Shown here one piece after another: positions 43,936 to 52,860 of a DNA stretch of 64,000 nt. Under the pieces are notes generated by a model. The model saw nothing but the letters and a program-made list of their open reading frames with translations, had not been told where the DNA came from and did not search any database. Every line of letters begins with the position of its first letter. Within the stretch, counting starts at the first letter, position 1. Source of the stretch: Rhizobium sp. WYCCWR10014 (GTDB taxonomy: Bacteria; Pseudomonadota; Alphaproteobacteria; Rhizobiales; Rhizobiaceae). Both the position numbers and the translations under genes were made by a program. The DNA is taken from positions 1-64,000 of the forward strand of contig NZ_LXFU01000034.1 of NCBI RefSeq assembly GCF_001657485.1, written 5' to 3'.

Positions 43936-45480
43936 CTAGTGCGCGATAACGGCTTCGCCGGAGGCGGCCATGATCTTTTCCTTGGTGACATCCGAGCCGA
44001 ACTCGGCCGATATCCTGCCGCGGTGCATGACGATGATGCGGTGTGCGATACTCAGGCATTCATTGACTTCGGACGTCGAATAGATGACCGCCAATCCCTG
44101 TTTGGCGCGCTCCGCGAGCAATTTGAAGACTTCCGCCTTGGCGCCGATGTCGATGCCGCGGCTTGGCTCATCGAGCAGGATGACCTTCGGCTGGGTTGCC
44201 AGCATCTTGCCGATGACGACCTTCTGCTGGTTGCCGCCGGAGAGCGAGCCGATCGAGGCCGCACCGCCATCGGTTTTTACATGCACCCGCCGGATCGCGT
44301 CATTGACGAGATCGCGCTCCCGATGGCCGGAGGTGAAAAGCCCTTTGGTGAAGGCGCGGATACTCGCAAGCGACAGATTGGAGCCGACCGTCATCGTCTG
44401 GACGAGGCCGTCGCGCTGGCGATCTTCGGGCACGAGCACGAGACCGCTGGCAATGCGCCTGGCGATGCTGAGCCCGCTGACGTCCTGTCCTTCGAGCAGA
44501 ACCTGTCCGCCACTTGCGCGCAGACGTCCGGCAATACACTCGAGCAGTTCCGTGCGCCCGGCGCCCATCAGCCCGTAGATGCAGACAATCTCGCCGGCAC
44601 GCACCTTGAGAGACAGACGATCAACTGCATTATAGGCAGCGCCGGAGGGACCGGGGACACTGAGGTTTTCGATGGAAAGCGAGACGTTTCCGAACTGGTG
44701 ATCTTGCGGCGGGCTGCCAAGGTCGAAATTCTCGCCGACCATGTTGCGGACGATCCATTCGAGATCGATATCCTTGCGCTCGGCATAGGCTGTCATGTTT
44801 CCGTCGCGCAGAACGACGGCGTGATTGGTGATCTGCAGCGCCTCTTCCAGATGATGCGAGATGTAGACGATCGACACGCCGCGGCTCGTCAGGTCGTGGA
44901 TGACCTTGAAGAGCACTTCCACCTCCGTCGCGCTCAGCGCCGAGGTCGGCTCGTCCATGATCAGAATGCGCGAATTGACGGACAGCGCCCGTGCAATCTC
45001 GACGATCTGCTGCTGGCCGAGGCGAAGATCCTCGACGCGCGTCAGCGGATCGATGTCTTCCTCGAGCTCTTCCATGAGCGCCCGGGTCTGACGCGCCTCT
45101 TCAGCGAAGTCGACGACACCGCCCTTGATGATCTCCCGGCCCATGAAAATATTGTCGCGGACACTGAGATTGGGGGCCAGGCTGAGCTCCTGATGGATGA
45201 TGGAGATCCCGCACTCGCGCGCATGGGTCGACGAGCTAAAGCTGATCGGTGAGCCGTCGAGAATGATCTCGCCGGAGCTTGGCTGCGCCACACCCGAAAG
45301 GATCTTCATCAAGGTCGACTTGCCCGCGCCATTCTCCCCGAACAGGGTTGTGACCTGGCCGCGATGGATGTCGAAGTTCACTCCCTTCAGGGCGTGAACG
45401 CTGCCGTAGGATTTTGCGATGTTGCGGGCTGCGAGGACGACCTCGCCTTTCGCCCCGTTGCTGCGTTGCGGCTGGCTCAT
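43936..45480 (-). CDS. eryE: Erythritol ABC importer ATPase EryE
   Basis: The 514-residue protein is a double ATPase of the sugar type. The first half has GENGAGKSTLMK and ILIMDEPTSALS; the second half has the weakened GLMGAGRTELLE plus the signature LSGGNQQKVVIGKM and VILLDEPSRGID. It overlaps the DUF2291 gene start region by four bases, and the permease follows, forming the eryEFG unit. Confidence 0.87.
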   Translation of the reverse strand: MSQPQRSNGAKGEVVLAARNIAKSYGSVHALKGVNFDIHRGQVTTLFGENGAGKSTLMKILSGVAQPSSGEIILDGSPISFSSSTHARECGISIIHQELSLAPNLSVRDNIFMGREIIKGGVVDFAEEARQTRALMEELEEDIDPLTRVEDLRLGQQQIVEIARALSVNSRILIMDEPTSALSATEVEVLFKVIHDLTSRGVSIVYISHHLEEALQITNHAVVLRDGNMTAYAERKDIDLEWIVRNMVGENFDLGSPPQDHQFGNVSLSIENLSVPGPSGAAYNAVDRLSLKVRAGEIVCIYGLMGAGRTELLECIAGRLRASGGQVLLEGQDVSGLSIARRIASGLVLVPEDRQRDGLVQTMTVGSNLSLASIRAFTKGLFTSGHRERDLVNDAIRRVHVKTDGGAASIGSLSGGNQQKVVIGKMLATQPKVILLDEPSRGIDIGAKAEVFKLLAERAKQGLAVIYSTSEVNECLSIAHRIIVMHRGRISAEFGSDVTKEKIMAASGEAVIAH

Positions 45481-46133
45481 TTGAGCTCGACCTTCACTGG
45501 CGTGACGAGCCAGTTCTTCGGGTTGATGAGCTTGAAGACGCCGACGACGGTCGCCTGCTTTCCGTCCAGGGCGTCAGCATCCAGGCCCGCAAAAACCGCC
45601 TTCTTCATCTCGTTATTGATGGCCGAGCCGGCATCCTGATACTGGATCTGGTTGGTAAACTGGCCGAATTCGATGGTGCCGGTTGCATCGCGGAGGTCCG
45701 TGCCGTTGACCGCAGGGCCGGTCTGGACACGGACCACCGTCTCGGGAGGCAGCCCATCGATCTTCATGTCGTTGGTGTTCGACTTGCGGGCGCCGAAAAC
45801 GCCGGTCAGCGTGACGGGAATGACTGGTCCGGTGCTCGTTGCGGTGCCGTATTTCTCGGCCGCGGCCTTCTTGTCGGCGGCAATGGCGGCGGCGAGATCG
45901 GCGGCTGCAACGGCCCGCTCCTCGACATTCGCCTTGATCTTCGGAAACTGCTCGGCACCGAAGGTTTCCGGAGAGAATGCCTGCTGCCGGACATCGTTTT
46001 CGGAGCCGATCCTGACGACCGTCGTATCGAAAGCGATCGCTGCAACGACGATGACCGCCAACGCCGCGCTGACAAGGAGCGTGCGATTGCCGCTGCTCGG
46101 CTTTGATGCTGCATGATCGGGCGAGGTACTCAT
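45477..46133 (-). CDS. DUF2291 family periplasmic/membrane-anchored protein
   Basis: The start is taken as ATG 46133 (MSTSPDHAASKPSS), giving 218 residues. One N-terminal membrane span (TLLVSAALAVIVVAAIAF) is followed by an extracytoplasmic domain typical of DUF2291, with GTIEFGQFTNQIQYQDAGSA and KQATVVGVFKLINPKNW. Such proteins are repeatedly found beside RbsABC-type importers, including rhizobial erythritol loci, but their role is not known. It is the first gene of the transport operon and overlaps eryE by four bases. Confidence 0.8.
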   Translation of the reverse strand: MSTSPDHAASKPSSGNRTLLVSAALAVIVVAAIAFDTTVVRIGSENDVRQQAFSPETFGAEQFPKIKANVEERAVAAADLAAAIAADKKAAAEKYGTATSTGPVIPVTLTGVFGARKSNTNDMKIDGLPPETVVRVQTGPAVNGTDLRDATGTIEFGQFTNQIQYQDAGSAINNEMKKAVFAGLDADALDGKQATVVGVFKLINPKNWLVTPVKVELK

Positions 46134-46853
46134 GTCCGGACGGCCTTTGGCTTGGAATGGCAAGATGGGGAGGGCTAGCGAGATGATGATCGCAAGCGCG
46201 CTGAAGCATTGCGTCGCACCGGAACAGAAACCGGCGGGCTATCTGCAAGAGTGCAACTCTGGACGAAAATTCGCATTGGAAGCCTCCTCAACAAGACCGG
46301 CGGCTGTCTCCTCCAACCACCTGGGCCTGCAAATTCTCCATCAGGAAGCGCACTTCCGTGATAGAACTATGTTATTTATGCCGTAAATGATGTTATATAT
46401 TTTACAAGCTGTCAACGGCACTTTCGCGGCAACTCGACTGAAATGCACGACCTCACATCTTGTTTATCACGCTGCGCTGCAGCAAAAAGGGCAGCAGATG
46501 CTGACGTCTTCACGCATGTCATTCGACCACTTGATGGCGGTATCTAGCTGTTTTTAAATCAACATTGTGCATGCTGAGCATTGCGGGCGCTACCGTTTTC
46601 GGTGTCGCACTCCAAGAGTTCGGCGGCACAGGCATAACTTCCCTGGTCTTCCATTTTAGATGAAAAAAATTACATCGCTAGAAAAATCTTACTGGTATTA
46701 TGATATCTTTGTGTTATATTTTTGAGGGAAATCAGGGAGGTTTCGGCTGCGCGCTCGATCTGGGCTTGACCCACTTGCCGTTGACCATGGGGCGCTGAAT
46801 TTGGCAGTTGGATGGATCATCCCAGAGAGTTTGGCCGATCGGGAGGACTTCAG
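46134..46853 (+). promoter_or_regulatory. Divergent erythritol control region
   Basis: This 720-base gap between the transport and catabolic operons holds no gene I can support and is markedly AT-rich from about 46370. The motif TGTTATTTATG (46370) recurs as TGTTATATATT (46391, 21 bases later, two helical turns) and TGTTATATTTT (46712). An inverted repeat ATTTA-TGCCG-TAAAT (46374-46388) spans the first. These are candidate binding sites for EryD or a DeoR regulator. TATATT at 46715 could serve as a -10 for the eryA side, but I see no convincing -35. Confidence 0.5.
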
Positions 46854-46907
46854 ATGAATTTGATGCGCGTATTGCCCGCCGCGGCGCTTGCGATGGTGGC
46901 GAGATAG
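46854..46907 (+). CDS. 17-residue mini-ORF just upstream of eryA (leader peptide or signal-peptide relic)
   Basis: ATG 46854 follows an excellent GGGAGGAC ribosome site and opens a 17-codon frame (MNLMRVLPAAALAMVAR), stopping at TAG 46905-46907, seven bases before the eryA start. The peptide looks like the beginning of a Sec signal. EryA itself has only a weak site, so the mini-ORF may load ribosomes for eryA by coupling, or may be the stub of a deleted exported protein. It could also be chance. Confidence 0.4.
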   Translation: MNLMRVLPAAALAMVAR

Positions 46908-46914
46908 GCCTGCA

Positions 46915-48489
46915 ATGACATCGACCGAAAAGATCATAATTGGCATAGATGCCGGCACCTCGGTCATCAAGGCCGTCGCCTTCGATCTGTCCGGGCGCCA
47001 GATCGCCACGGCCTCCGTTCGCAACAGATACACCACCGGAGACGATGGCTCGGCAACGCAGTCGCTGGATCAGACCTGGCTCGATTGCGCCAGCGCGTTG
47101 CGTGGTCTCGGAGAAAAGGTACCCGACCTTGCATCACGTACGGCAGCCATCGCCGTCACCGGACAGGGCGACGGCACCTGGCTCGTCGGCCGCGGCAATA
47201 TGCCGGTCGCCGATGCCTGGCTGTGGCTCGACGCGCGCGCCGCGCCGACGGTTACGGCGCTGGCCGGCGGAGCGCAGAACCGTGCCCGCTTCGAGGCGAC
47301 GGGCACCGGCCTCAACACCTGCCAGCAGGGTGCGCAACTTGCCCATATGGACCGCTTCACGCCGGACCTTCTCGATCAGGCGGAGGCGGCGCTGCACTGC
47401 AAGGACTGGCTCTATCTCAACCTCACAGGCTTGCGGGCAACCGATCCATCGGAGGCAAGTTTCACCTTCGGCAATTTCAGAACGCGCCAGTATGATGCAG
47501 TGGTGATCGAGGCGCTGGGTCTTGACCACAGACGCGGGCTCCTGCCCGAAATCATCGACGGCAGCGAGACCACCCACCCGCTGACGTCGGAGGCGGCGAA
47601 GGCCTGCGGGCTTGTTGCCGGAACGCCGGTCTGCCTCGGTTATGTCGACATGGTGATGACGGCGCTTGGCGCAGGCGTGCGCAGCGGCGCTCGCAACGCC
47701 GCCTGCTCGACGATCGGCTCGACCGGCGTGCACCTACGCGCCAAGTCCGTTGACGACGTTCAGCTCAATCGTGAGGGCACCGGCTATGTAATCGCCCTGC
47801 CCATCCCCGGCATCGTCACTCAGGTCCAGACGAATATGGGCGCCACGATCAACATCGACTGGATCATTGATGTCGCCGCCTATCTCATGGCCGAGGCGGG
47901 CAAGCCTGCTTCGCATGCAGACCTCATTGCGCGCATCGACGGCTGGTTTGCAGAAAGCCGACCGGGGGCGGTGCTCTACCATCCCTATATTTCCGAAGCA
48001 GGCGAACGTGGGCCTTTCGTCAACGCCAATGCGCGCGCGGGCTTCACCGGTCTTTCGACGCGTCACCGCTTCCCCGACCTGCTGCGCAGCGTGGTCGAAG
48101 GGTTGGGGCTTGCCACCCGCGACTGCTACGTGGCGATGGGCGCGATGCCCGAAGAGCTGCGGGTCACGGGCGGGGCCACACGCTCCGTCGCCCTTCGCCG
48201 TTCACTCTCGGCCGCCGTTAACGCGCCGATCCGCCAGTCGCGCCGCGAGGAGACGGGGGCGGCCGGCGTGGCGATGATGGCGGCGGTGGCTGTCGGCGTC
48301 TATTCCAGCATGGACGATTGCATAGCCGACTGGGTGACGCCGCTGCTCGGCGATCCGGAGACACCGGACGCCAGCGAGGCCCACCGGTTCGACCGGCTCT
48401 TTTCCGCCTATACCGATGTGCGCCAGGCAATGGCGCCCGCCTGGGACAAGCTTGCCGAAGCCGCAACGACGTCGCCGGTCGGCGCGTAA
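46915..48489 (+). CDS. eryA: Erythritol kinase EryA
   Basis: The start is ATG 46915 (MTSTEKIIIGIDAGTSVIKA), giving 524 residues. It is an FGGY kinase with the N-terminal phosphate-binding motif GIDAGTSVIKAVAFD, TGQGDGTWLV, GYVDMVMTALGAG and the C-terminal VTGGATRSVALRR ATP-site segment. It phosphorylates erythritol to L-erythritol 4-phosphate, the first step of the pathway, and heads eryABCD. The ribosome site before its start is weak, and a strongly initiated mini-ORF ends seven bases upstream. Confidence 0.9.
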   Translation: MTSTEKIIIGIDAGTSVIKAVAFDLSGRQIATASVRNRYTTGDDGSATQSLDQTWLDCASALRGLGEKVPDLASRTAAIAVTGQGDGTWLVGRGNMPVADAWLWLDARAAPTVTALAGGAQNRARFEATGTGLNTCQQGAQLAHMDRFTPDLLDQAEAALHCKDWLYLNLTGLRATDPSEASFTFGNFRTRQYDAVVIEALGLDHRRGLLPEIIDGSETTHPLTSEAAKACGLVAGTPVCLGYVDMVMTALGAGVRSGARNAACSTIGSTGVHLRAKSVDDVQLNREGTGYVIALPIPGIVTQVQTNMGATINIDWIIDVAAYLMAEAGKPASHADLIARIDGWFAESRPGAVLYHPYISEAGERGPFVNANARAGFTGLSTRHRFPDLLRSVVEGLGLATRDCYVAMGAMPEELRVTGGATRSVALRRSLSAAVNAPIRQSRREETGAAGVAMMAAVAVGVYSSMDDCIADWVTPLLGDPETPDASEAHRFDRLFSAYTDVRQAMAPAWDKLAEAATTSPVGA

Positions 48490-48521
48490 TTCTGATGCAG
48501 CGGGCATCGAAGGAGCATGAC

Positions 48522-50033
48522 ATGACCGAACCCGAACTCCTGGATCTCTTCGTTATCGGCGGAGGCATCAACGGCGCGGGGATAGCACGCGATGCTGCGG
48601 GCCGCGGCCTGAAGGTCGTGCTGTGCGAAAAGGACGATCTGGCACAGGGAACCTCTTCGCGCTCAGGCAAGCTGGTGCATGGCGGTCTGCGTTACCTCGA
48701 ATATTACGAATTCCGCCTGGTGCGTGAAGCACTGATCGAGCGTGAAGTGCTGCTCAATGCCGCGCCGCATATCATCTGGCCGATGCGGTTCGTCCTGCCG
48801 CACAGCCCTGAGGATCGCCCCGCATGGCTCGTGCGGCTCGGCCTCTTCCTCTATGATCATCTCGGCGGCCGCAAGAAGCTGCCCGGGACCCGAACGCTCA
48901 ACCTGCTCCGCGACCCGGAAGGCACGCCGATCCTCGATCAATACACGCGCGGCTTTGAATATTCCGATTGTTGGGTCGACGATGCCCGCCTCGTGACCTT
49001 GAATGCGTTGAGCGCAGCGGAAAACGGCGCTCTGGTGCTGACCCGCTCACCGGCCGTGTCGGCCCGTCGCGAGAATGGCGGTTGGACCGTGGTCACGAAA
49101 AACAACTCCACGGGAGAGACGCGAACCTTCCGTGCCAAATGTCTGGTAAACTGCGCCGGCCCCTGGGTGATGGACATCATCAATCGCGTCGCCGGTTCGA
49201 ACTCCGGCCGCAATGTCCGCCTCGTCAAGGGCAGCCACATCATCGTGCCGAAGTTCTGGGCGGGCGCCAATGCCTATCTGGTGCAGAACCACGACAAACG
49301 CGTCATTTTCATCAATCCCTATGAGGGCGACAAGGCGCTGATCGGGACGACCGATATCGCGTACGAAGGCCGGGCCGAGGATGTTGGCGCCGACGAGACG
49401 GAGATCGAGTATCTGCTCAAGGCGGTCAATCGCTATTTCAAGGAAAAGCTGCGTCGCCACGATGTGCTGCACAGCTTCTCTGGCGTGCGTCCGCTGTTTG
49501 ACGATGGCAAGGGTAACCCGTCGGCCGTTACCCGCGACTATGTCTTTGATCTCGACGAGACAGGCGGCGCCCCGCTGCTCAACGTCTTCGGCGGCAAGAT
49601 CACCACATTCCGCGAGCTCGCCGAACGCGGCATGCAGCGTCTGAAGCACATCTTCCCGAACATGGGAGGCGACTGGACTGAGAAAGCGCCGCTGCCGGGC
49701 GGCGAAATTCCGAATGCCGACTACGAGAGCTTCGCCAACAGCCTGCGCGATATCTATCCCTGGATGCCGCGCAAGCTCGTGCATCACTACGGCCGTCTCT
49801 ATGGCGCCCGCGCCAGGAACGTGGTTGCCGGCGCGACAGGCATGGAAGGGCTCGGGCGGCATTTCGGCGGACAGCTCTATGAGGCCGAGGCCCGCTATCT
49901 CGTCGCCACGGAATGGGCCGAAACGGCCGAGGACATCCTCTATCGCCGCACCAAACACTACCTCCATCTGAACGAAGCGGAGCGCGCGGCCTTTGGCGAG
50001 TGGTTTGCTTCAACCCGCCTTGCCGCCGCCTGA
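48522..50033 (+). CDS. eryB: L-erythritol 4-phosphate dehydrogenase EryB (GlpD family)
   Basis: The start is ATG 48522 with AAGGAG seven bases upstream, giving 503 residues. The GlpD-type FAD motif (LFVIGGGINGAGIARDA, then GTSSRSGKLVHGGLRYLEYY) and the catalytic GGKITTFRELAERG are clear. It oxidises L-erythritol 4-phosphate to a tetrulose 4-phosphate at the inner membrane. The gene follows eryA by 32 bases and eryC starts 11 bases after it. Confidence 0.9.
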   Translation: MTEPELLDLFVIGGGINGAGIARDAAGRGLKVVLCEKDDLAQGTSSRSGKLVHGGLRYLEYYEFRLVREALIEREVLLNAAPHIIWPMRFVLPHSPEDRPAWLVRLGLFLYDHLGGRKKLPGTRTLNLLRDPEGTPILDQYTRGFEYSDCWVDDARLVTLNALSAAENGALVLTRSPAVSARRENGGWTVVTKNNSTGETRTFRAKCLVNCAGPWVMDIINRVAGSNSGRNVRLVKGSHIIVPKFWAGANAYLVQNHDKRVIFINPYEGDKALIGTTDIAYEGRAEDVGADETEIEYLLKAVNRYFKEKLRRHDVLHSFSGVRPLFDDGKGNPSAVTRDYVFDLDETGGAPLLNVFGGKITTFRELAERGMQRLKHIFPNMGGDWTEKAPLPGGEIPNADYESFANSLRDIYPWMPRKLVHHYGRLYGARARNVVAGATGMEGLGRHFGGQLYEAEARYLVATEWAETAEDILYRRTKHYLHLNEAERAAFGEWFASTRLAAA

Positions 50034-50044
50034 AGGATGCTGCC

Positions 50045-50977
50045 ATGCCGCTGACCCTTTCGCTCAATACCAATCCGCTGGTCAACCGCTTCGCGGACCC
50101 AGACGACCTCATCGACACGGTGGCGCATGATTTGCGGATCCGCGACCTCCAACTGACCCACGAATTCATCAATCCGAGCTGGCAGGCGCCGGTGATCCGC
50201 CGGCTGACGCGCACGATGAGCGCTGCGCTGAAGCGCACCGGCGTACGGGTCACCTCGGGCATGACAGGCCCCTATGGGCGCCTCAACCATTTCGGACATC
50301 CGGATGCCGATGTGCGCCGCTACTACGTCGACTGGTTCAAGACCTTTGCCGACATCACCGCCGATCTCGGCGGCCATTCGGTCGGCACGCAATTTGCGAT
50401 CTTCACCTATAAGGACTTCGACGATCCGGCCAGACGCGAGGAACAGATCAAGATCGCCATCGAATGTTGGGCCGATGTCGCCGAGCATGCGCGCGCTGCA
50501 GGCCTCTCCTACATGTTCTGGGAGCCGATGAGCATCGGCCGCGAGTTCGGCGAGACGATCGCCGCCTGCCTGTCGCTGCAGGGGCGGCTGACATCCGCCG
50601 GAATGGCCATCCCGATGTGGATGATGGCGGATATCGATCATGGCGACATCACCTCCGCCGATCCCGATGACTACGACCCCTATGCCTGGGCACGCGCCGT
50701 CCCGCCGGTATCGCCGATCATCCACATCAAACAGAGCTTGATGGACAAGGGCGGGCACCGGCCCTTTACCGCCGAATTCAACGCCAAAGGCCGCATACAG
50801 CCGGCGCCTCTTCTCCAGGCGCTGGCCGACGGTGGGGCAAAGGACAATGAAATCTGCCTGGAACTCTCCTTCAAGGAACGCGAGCCGAACGATCGCCAGG
50901 TCATCCCGCAGATCGCCGAAAGTGTCGCCTTCTGGGCGCCGCATATCGACACCGGCGTCGCCGACTTGAACATCTGA
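50045..50977 (+). CDS. eryC: Tetrulose-phosphate racemase/isomerase EryC (TIM barrel)
   Basis: The 310-residue TIM-barrel protein of the xylose-isomerase-like group starts at ATG 50045 behind GAAGGATG. Conserved acidic residues that would bind metal appear in LQLTHEFINPSWQ, YMFWEPMSIGREFGE, WMMADIDHGD and ICLELSFKERE. In the Brucella pathway EryC converts L-3-tetrulose 4-phosphate to its D form. Position between eryB and eryD matches the rhizobial and brucella operons exactly. Confidence 0.88.
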   Translation: MPLTLSLNTNPLVNRFADPDDLIDTVAHDLRIRDLQLTHEFINPSWQAPVIRRLTRTMSAALKRTGVRVTSGMTGPYGRLNHFGHPDADVRRYYVDWFKTFADITADLGGHSVGTQFAIFTYKDFDDPARREEQIKIAIECWADVAEHARAAGLSYMFWEPMSIGREFGETIAACLSLQGRLTSAGMAIPMWMMADIDHGDITSADPDDYDPYAWARAVPPVSPIIHIKQSLMDKGGHRPFTAEFNAKGRIQPAPLLQALADGGAKDNEICLELSFKEREPNDRQVIPQIAESVAFWAPHIDTGVADLNI

Positions 50978-51047
50978 GGCGGAGATCTTTAAAAGGCAGC
51001 ACTGCGATACGGCGGAATCGCCGCATGACCTTCGTAAAGGAGCCGTG

Positions 51048-51983
51048 ATGACGGACGCCGATGATACGCTTGCCGTGCGTGCTGCCTGGCTTCACTATGC
51101 CGGTGGCCTGACGCAGTCCGACGTTGCGCGCCGCCTCGGCGTGCCGTCGGTAAAGGCCCATCGCCTGATCGCCAGAGCGGTCGCCGATGGTGTCGTCAAA
51201 GTCACCATCGACGGGGATATCGTCGAATGCGTCGAGCTGGAGATGCGGCTTTCGGAACGGTTCGGGCTTCAATATTGCGAGGTCGCACCTGATCTCGGCG
51301 AGGAAGGCTTGCCGCTGCGCGCACTCGGCCATGCCGGCGCCGGCTATCTCAAGCGCGAGATCGAGCGCGGCGACAATACGGTGATCGGCCTTGGTCATGG
51401 CCGGACGCTTTCCGCCGCCGTCCAATATATGCCGAGGGTCAGCGCGAAGAACCTGCGTTTCGTCTCGTTGCTTGGCGGGCTGACACGAAACTACGGCGCC
51501 AATCCCTATGATGTGATGCATCGCATCGCCGAGAAGACCGCCGCCCATGCCTATGTCATGCCGGTTCCCTTTTTCGCCAATACCGGCGAGGATCGCGAAG
51601 TGCTGAAGGCGCAGCGTGCCGTCAAGGAGGTCTTCGATCTTGCCAACAATGCCGATCTGAAGCTCGTCGGCCTTGGCACTGTCGATGCCGAGGCGCAGCT
51701 CGTCTTGTCCGGCATGGTCGAACCCGGTGAAATCGACGACATCGCAGCCGCAGGCGGCGTCGGCGAAATCCTCGGACATTTTTTCGACGCCGACGGCCAT
51801 ATCCTCGACACCGCGCTGACGGCGCGCACGCTCTCCGCGTCTTTTCCCAAGACCAAGAAAGAGCGGCTCGTGGCGCTGGCGGGCGGACAGTCGAAAGTGT
51901 CGGCCATCCGGGCAATTCTGAATAGCCGCCGCCTTTTCGGGCTGATCACCGACGAGCGAACCGCGCAGGCACTGCTGAAGTAG
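51048..51983 (+). CDS. eryD: EryD, SorC-family erythritol-responsive regulator
   Basis: The 311-residue protein begins with a helix-turn-helix (GLTQSDVARRLGVPSVKAHR, about residues 21-40) and continues as a SorC-type sugar-binding domain (VIGLGHGRTLSAAVQYMP, LLGGLTRNYGANPYDVMHR). ATG 51048 is preferred, since AAAGGAG sits four bases upstream. In related bacteria EryD represses the operon and erythritol relieves it. A candidate operator set lies in the region before eryA. Confidence 0.87.
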   Translation: MTDADDTLAVRAAWLHYAGGLTQSDVARRLGVPSVKAHRLIARAVADGVVKVTIDGDIVECVELEMRLSERFGLQYCEVAPDLGEEGLPLRALGHAGAGYLKREIERGDNTVIGLGHGRTLSAAVQYMPRVSAKNLRFVSLLGGLTRNYGANPYDVMHRIAEKTAAHAYVMPVPFFANTGEDREVLKAQRAVKEVFDLANNADLKLVGLGTVDAEAQLVLSGMVEPGEIDDIAAAGGVGEILGHFFDADGHILDTALTARTLSASFPKTKKERLVALAGGQSKVSAIRAILNSRRLFGLITDERTAQALLK

Positions 51984-52016
51984 CGATGGAAAGACAACAA
52001 TATTTGATCGCAAAAT

Positions 52017-52031
52017 AACATAATAAATGTT
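52017..52031 (+). promoter_or_regulatory. Inverted repeat before the DeoR regulator gene
   Basis: AACAT-AATAA-ATGTT lies in the 100-base AT-rich gap between eryD and the DeoR gene. Read on the other strand, the neighbouring bases include TGTTATTTT, like the repeats before eryA. It may be a shared operator with an internal promoter. Confidence 0.4.
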
Positions 52032-52083
52032 GATTATCACGCATACTCCGTTATCTTCACATCAAACGAGGGTGGAGAGCGGG

Positions 52084-52860
52084 ATGAGGCGGGAAGAGCG
52101 GCAGCAGTTGATCGTCAACCTGCTCGTCGAAAACAAGACCGTCGATCTCGACGACCTTGCCGATCGCTTCACCGTGTCAAAGATGACGATCCATCGTGAT
52201 CTCGACGATCTCGAGCAGGCCGGCATCCTGCGCAAGGTTCGCGGCGGCGCGACCATTGACGCCGGAACGCAGTTCGAAAGCGACTTCCGCATTCGCGAGC
52301 GCCAAGGCAGCGAGGCAAAGCTGGCAATGGCTGAGACCGCGCTGGAACTGGTCGAGCCGGGAATGACGGTGATGGTAAACGACGGCTCGATGGCGGCCGT
52401 GCTCGGCGAAATGCTGCTGCAGAAGCGGCCGCTGACCTTGATCACCAACAACGCGGCGATCATGGAGCGGCTGAAAGGCGAAACAGGCATCACGCTGATC
52501 GCGCTCGGCGGCATCTACTCGGCCAAATTCAACGCCTATCTCGGCGTTGTCACCGAGGAGGCACTGTCGCGACTGAGGGCCGACATCGCCTTCATCTCGA
52601 CGCCGGCCGTCAGCGGCGGGCGCGCCTATCACATGGACGATAACGTCGTGCGTGCCAAGCGGGCGATGATCGCCTCGTCGACCAGGACCTGCCTTCTGGT
52701 CAACCATCAGCGCATCGGCCACACCGCCCTGCATGTCATGGCGGATCTGGCCGACTTCGACGCGATTATCACCGACAGCGCACCGGATGCTGCTGTCCTG
52801 GAGGAATTCGAACAGGCGGGCATTACGCTCACCATTGCATCAACGCAGGATCCGACATGA
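52084..52860 (+). CDS. DeoR-family transcriptional regulator of the erythritol operon
   Basis: The start is ATG 52084 (MRREERQQLIVNLLVENKTV) after GGAGAGCGGG, giving 258 residues. The DeoR helix-turn-helix is VDLDDLADRFTVSKMTIHRD and the sensor domain includes MVNDGSMAAVLGEML, LITNNAAIMERL and CLLVNHQRIGHTAL. It overlaps tpiB by four bases. Rhizobial erythritol loci carry a DeoR gene here. Its effector is likely a pathway sugar phosphate. Confidence 0.86.
   Translation: MRREERQQLIVNLLVENKTVDLDDLADRFTVSKMTIHRDLDDLEQAGILRKVRGGATIDAGTQFESDFRIRERQGSEAKLAMAETALELVEPGMTVMVNDGSMAAVLGEMLLQKRPLTLITNNAAIMERLKGETGITLIALGGIYSAKFNAYLGVVTEEALSRLRADIAFISTPAVSGGRAYHMDDNVVRAKRAMIASSTRTCLLVNHQRIGHTALHVMADLADFDAIITDSAPDAAVLEEFEQAGITLTIASTQDPT

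Noticed and set aside
43939..45252. Long plus-strand open frame opposite eryE
   Set aside because: Composition is typical of an antisense shadow, and eryE has all ABC ATPase motifs.
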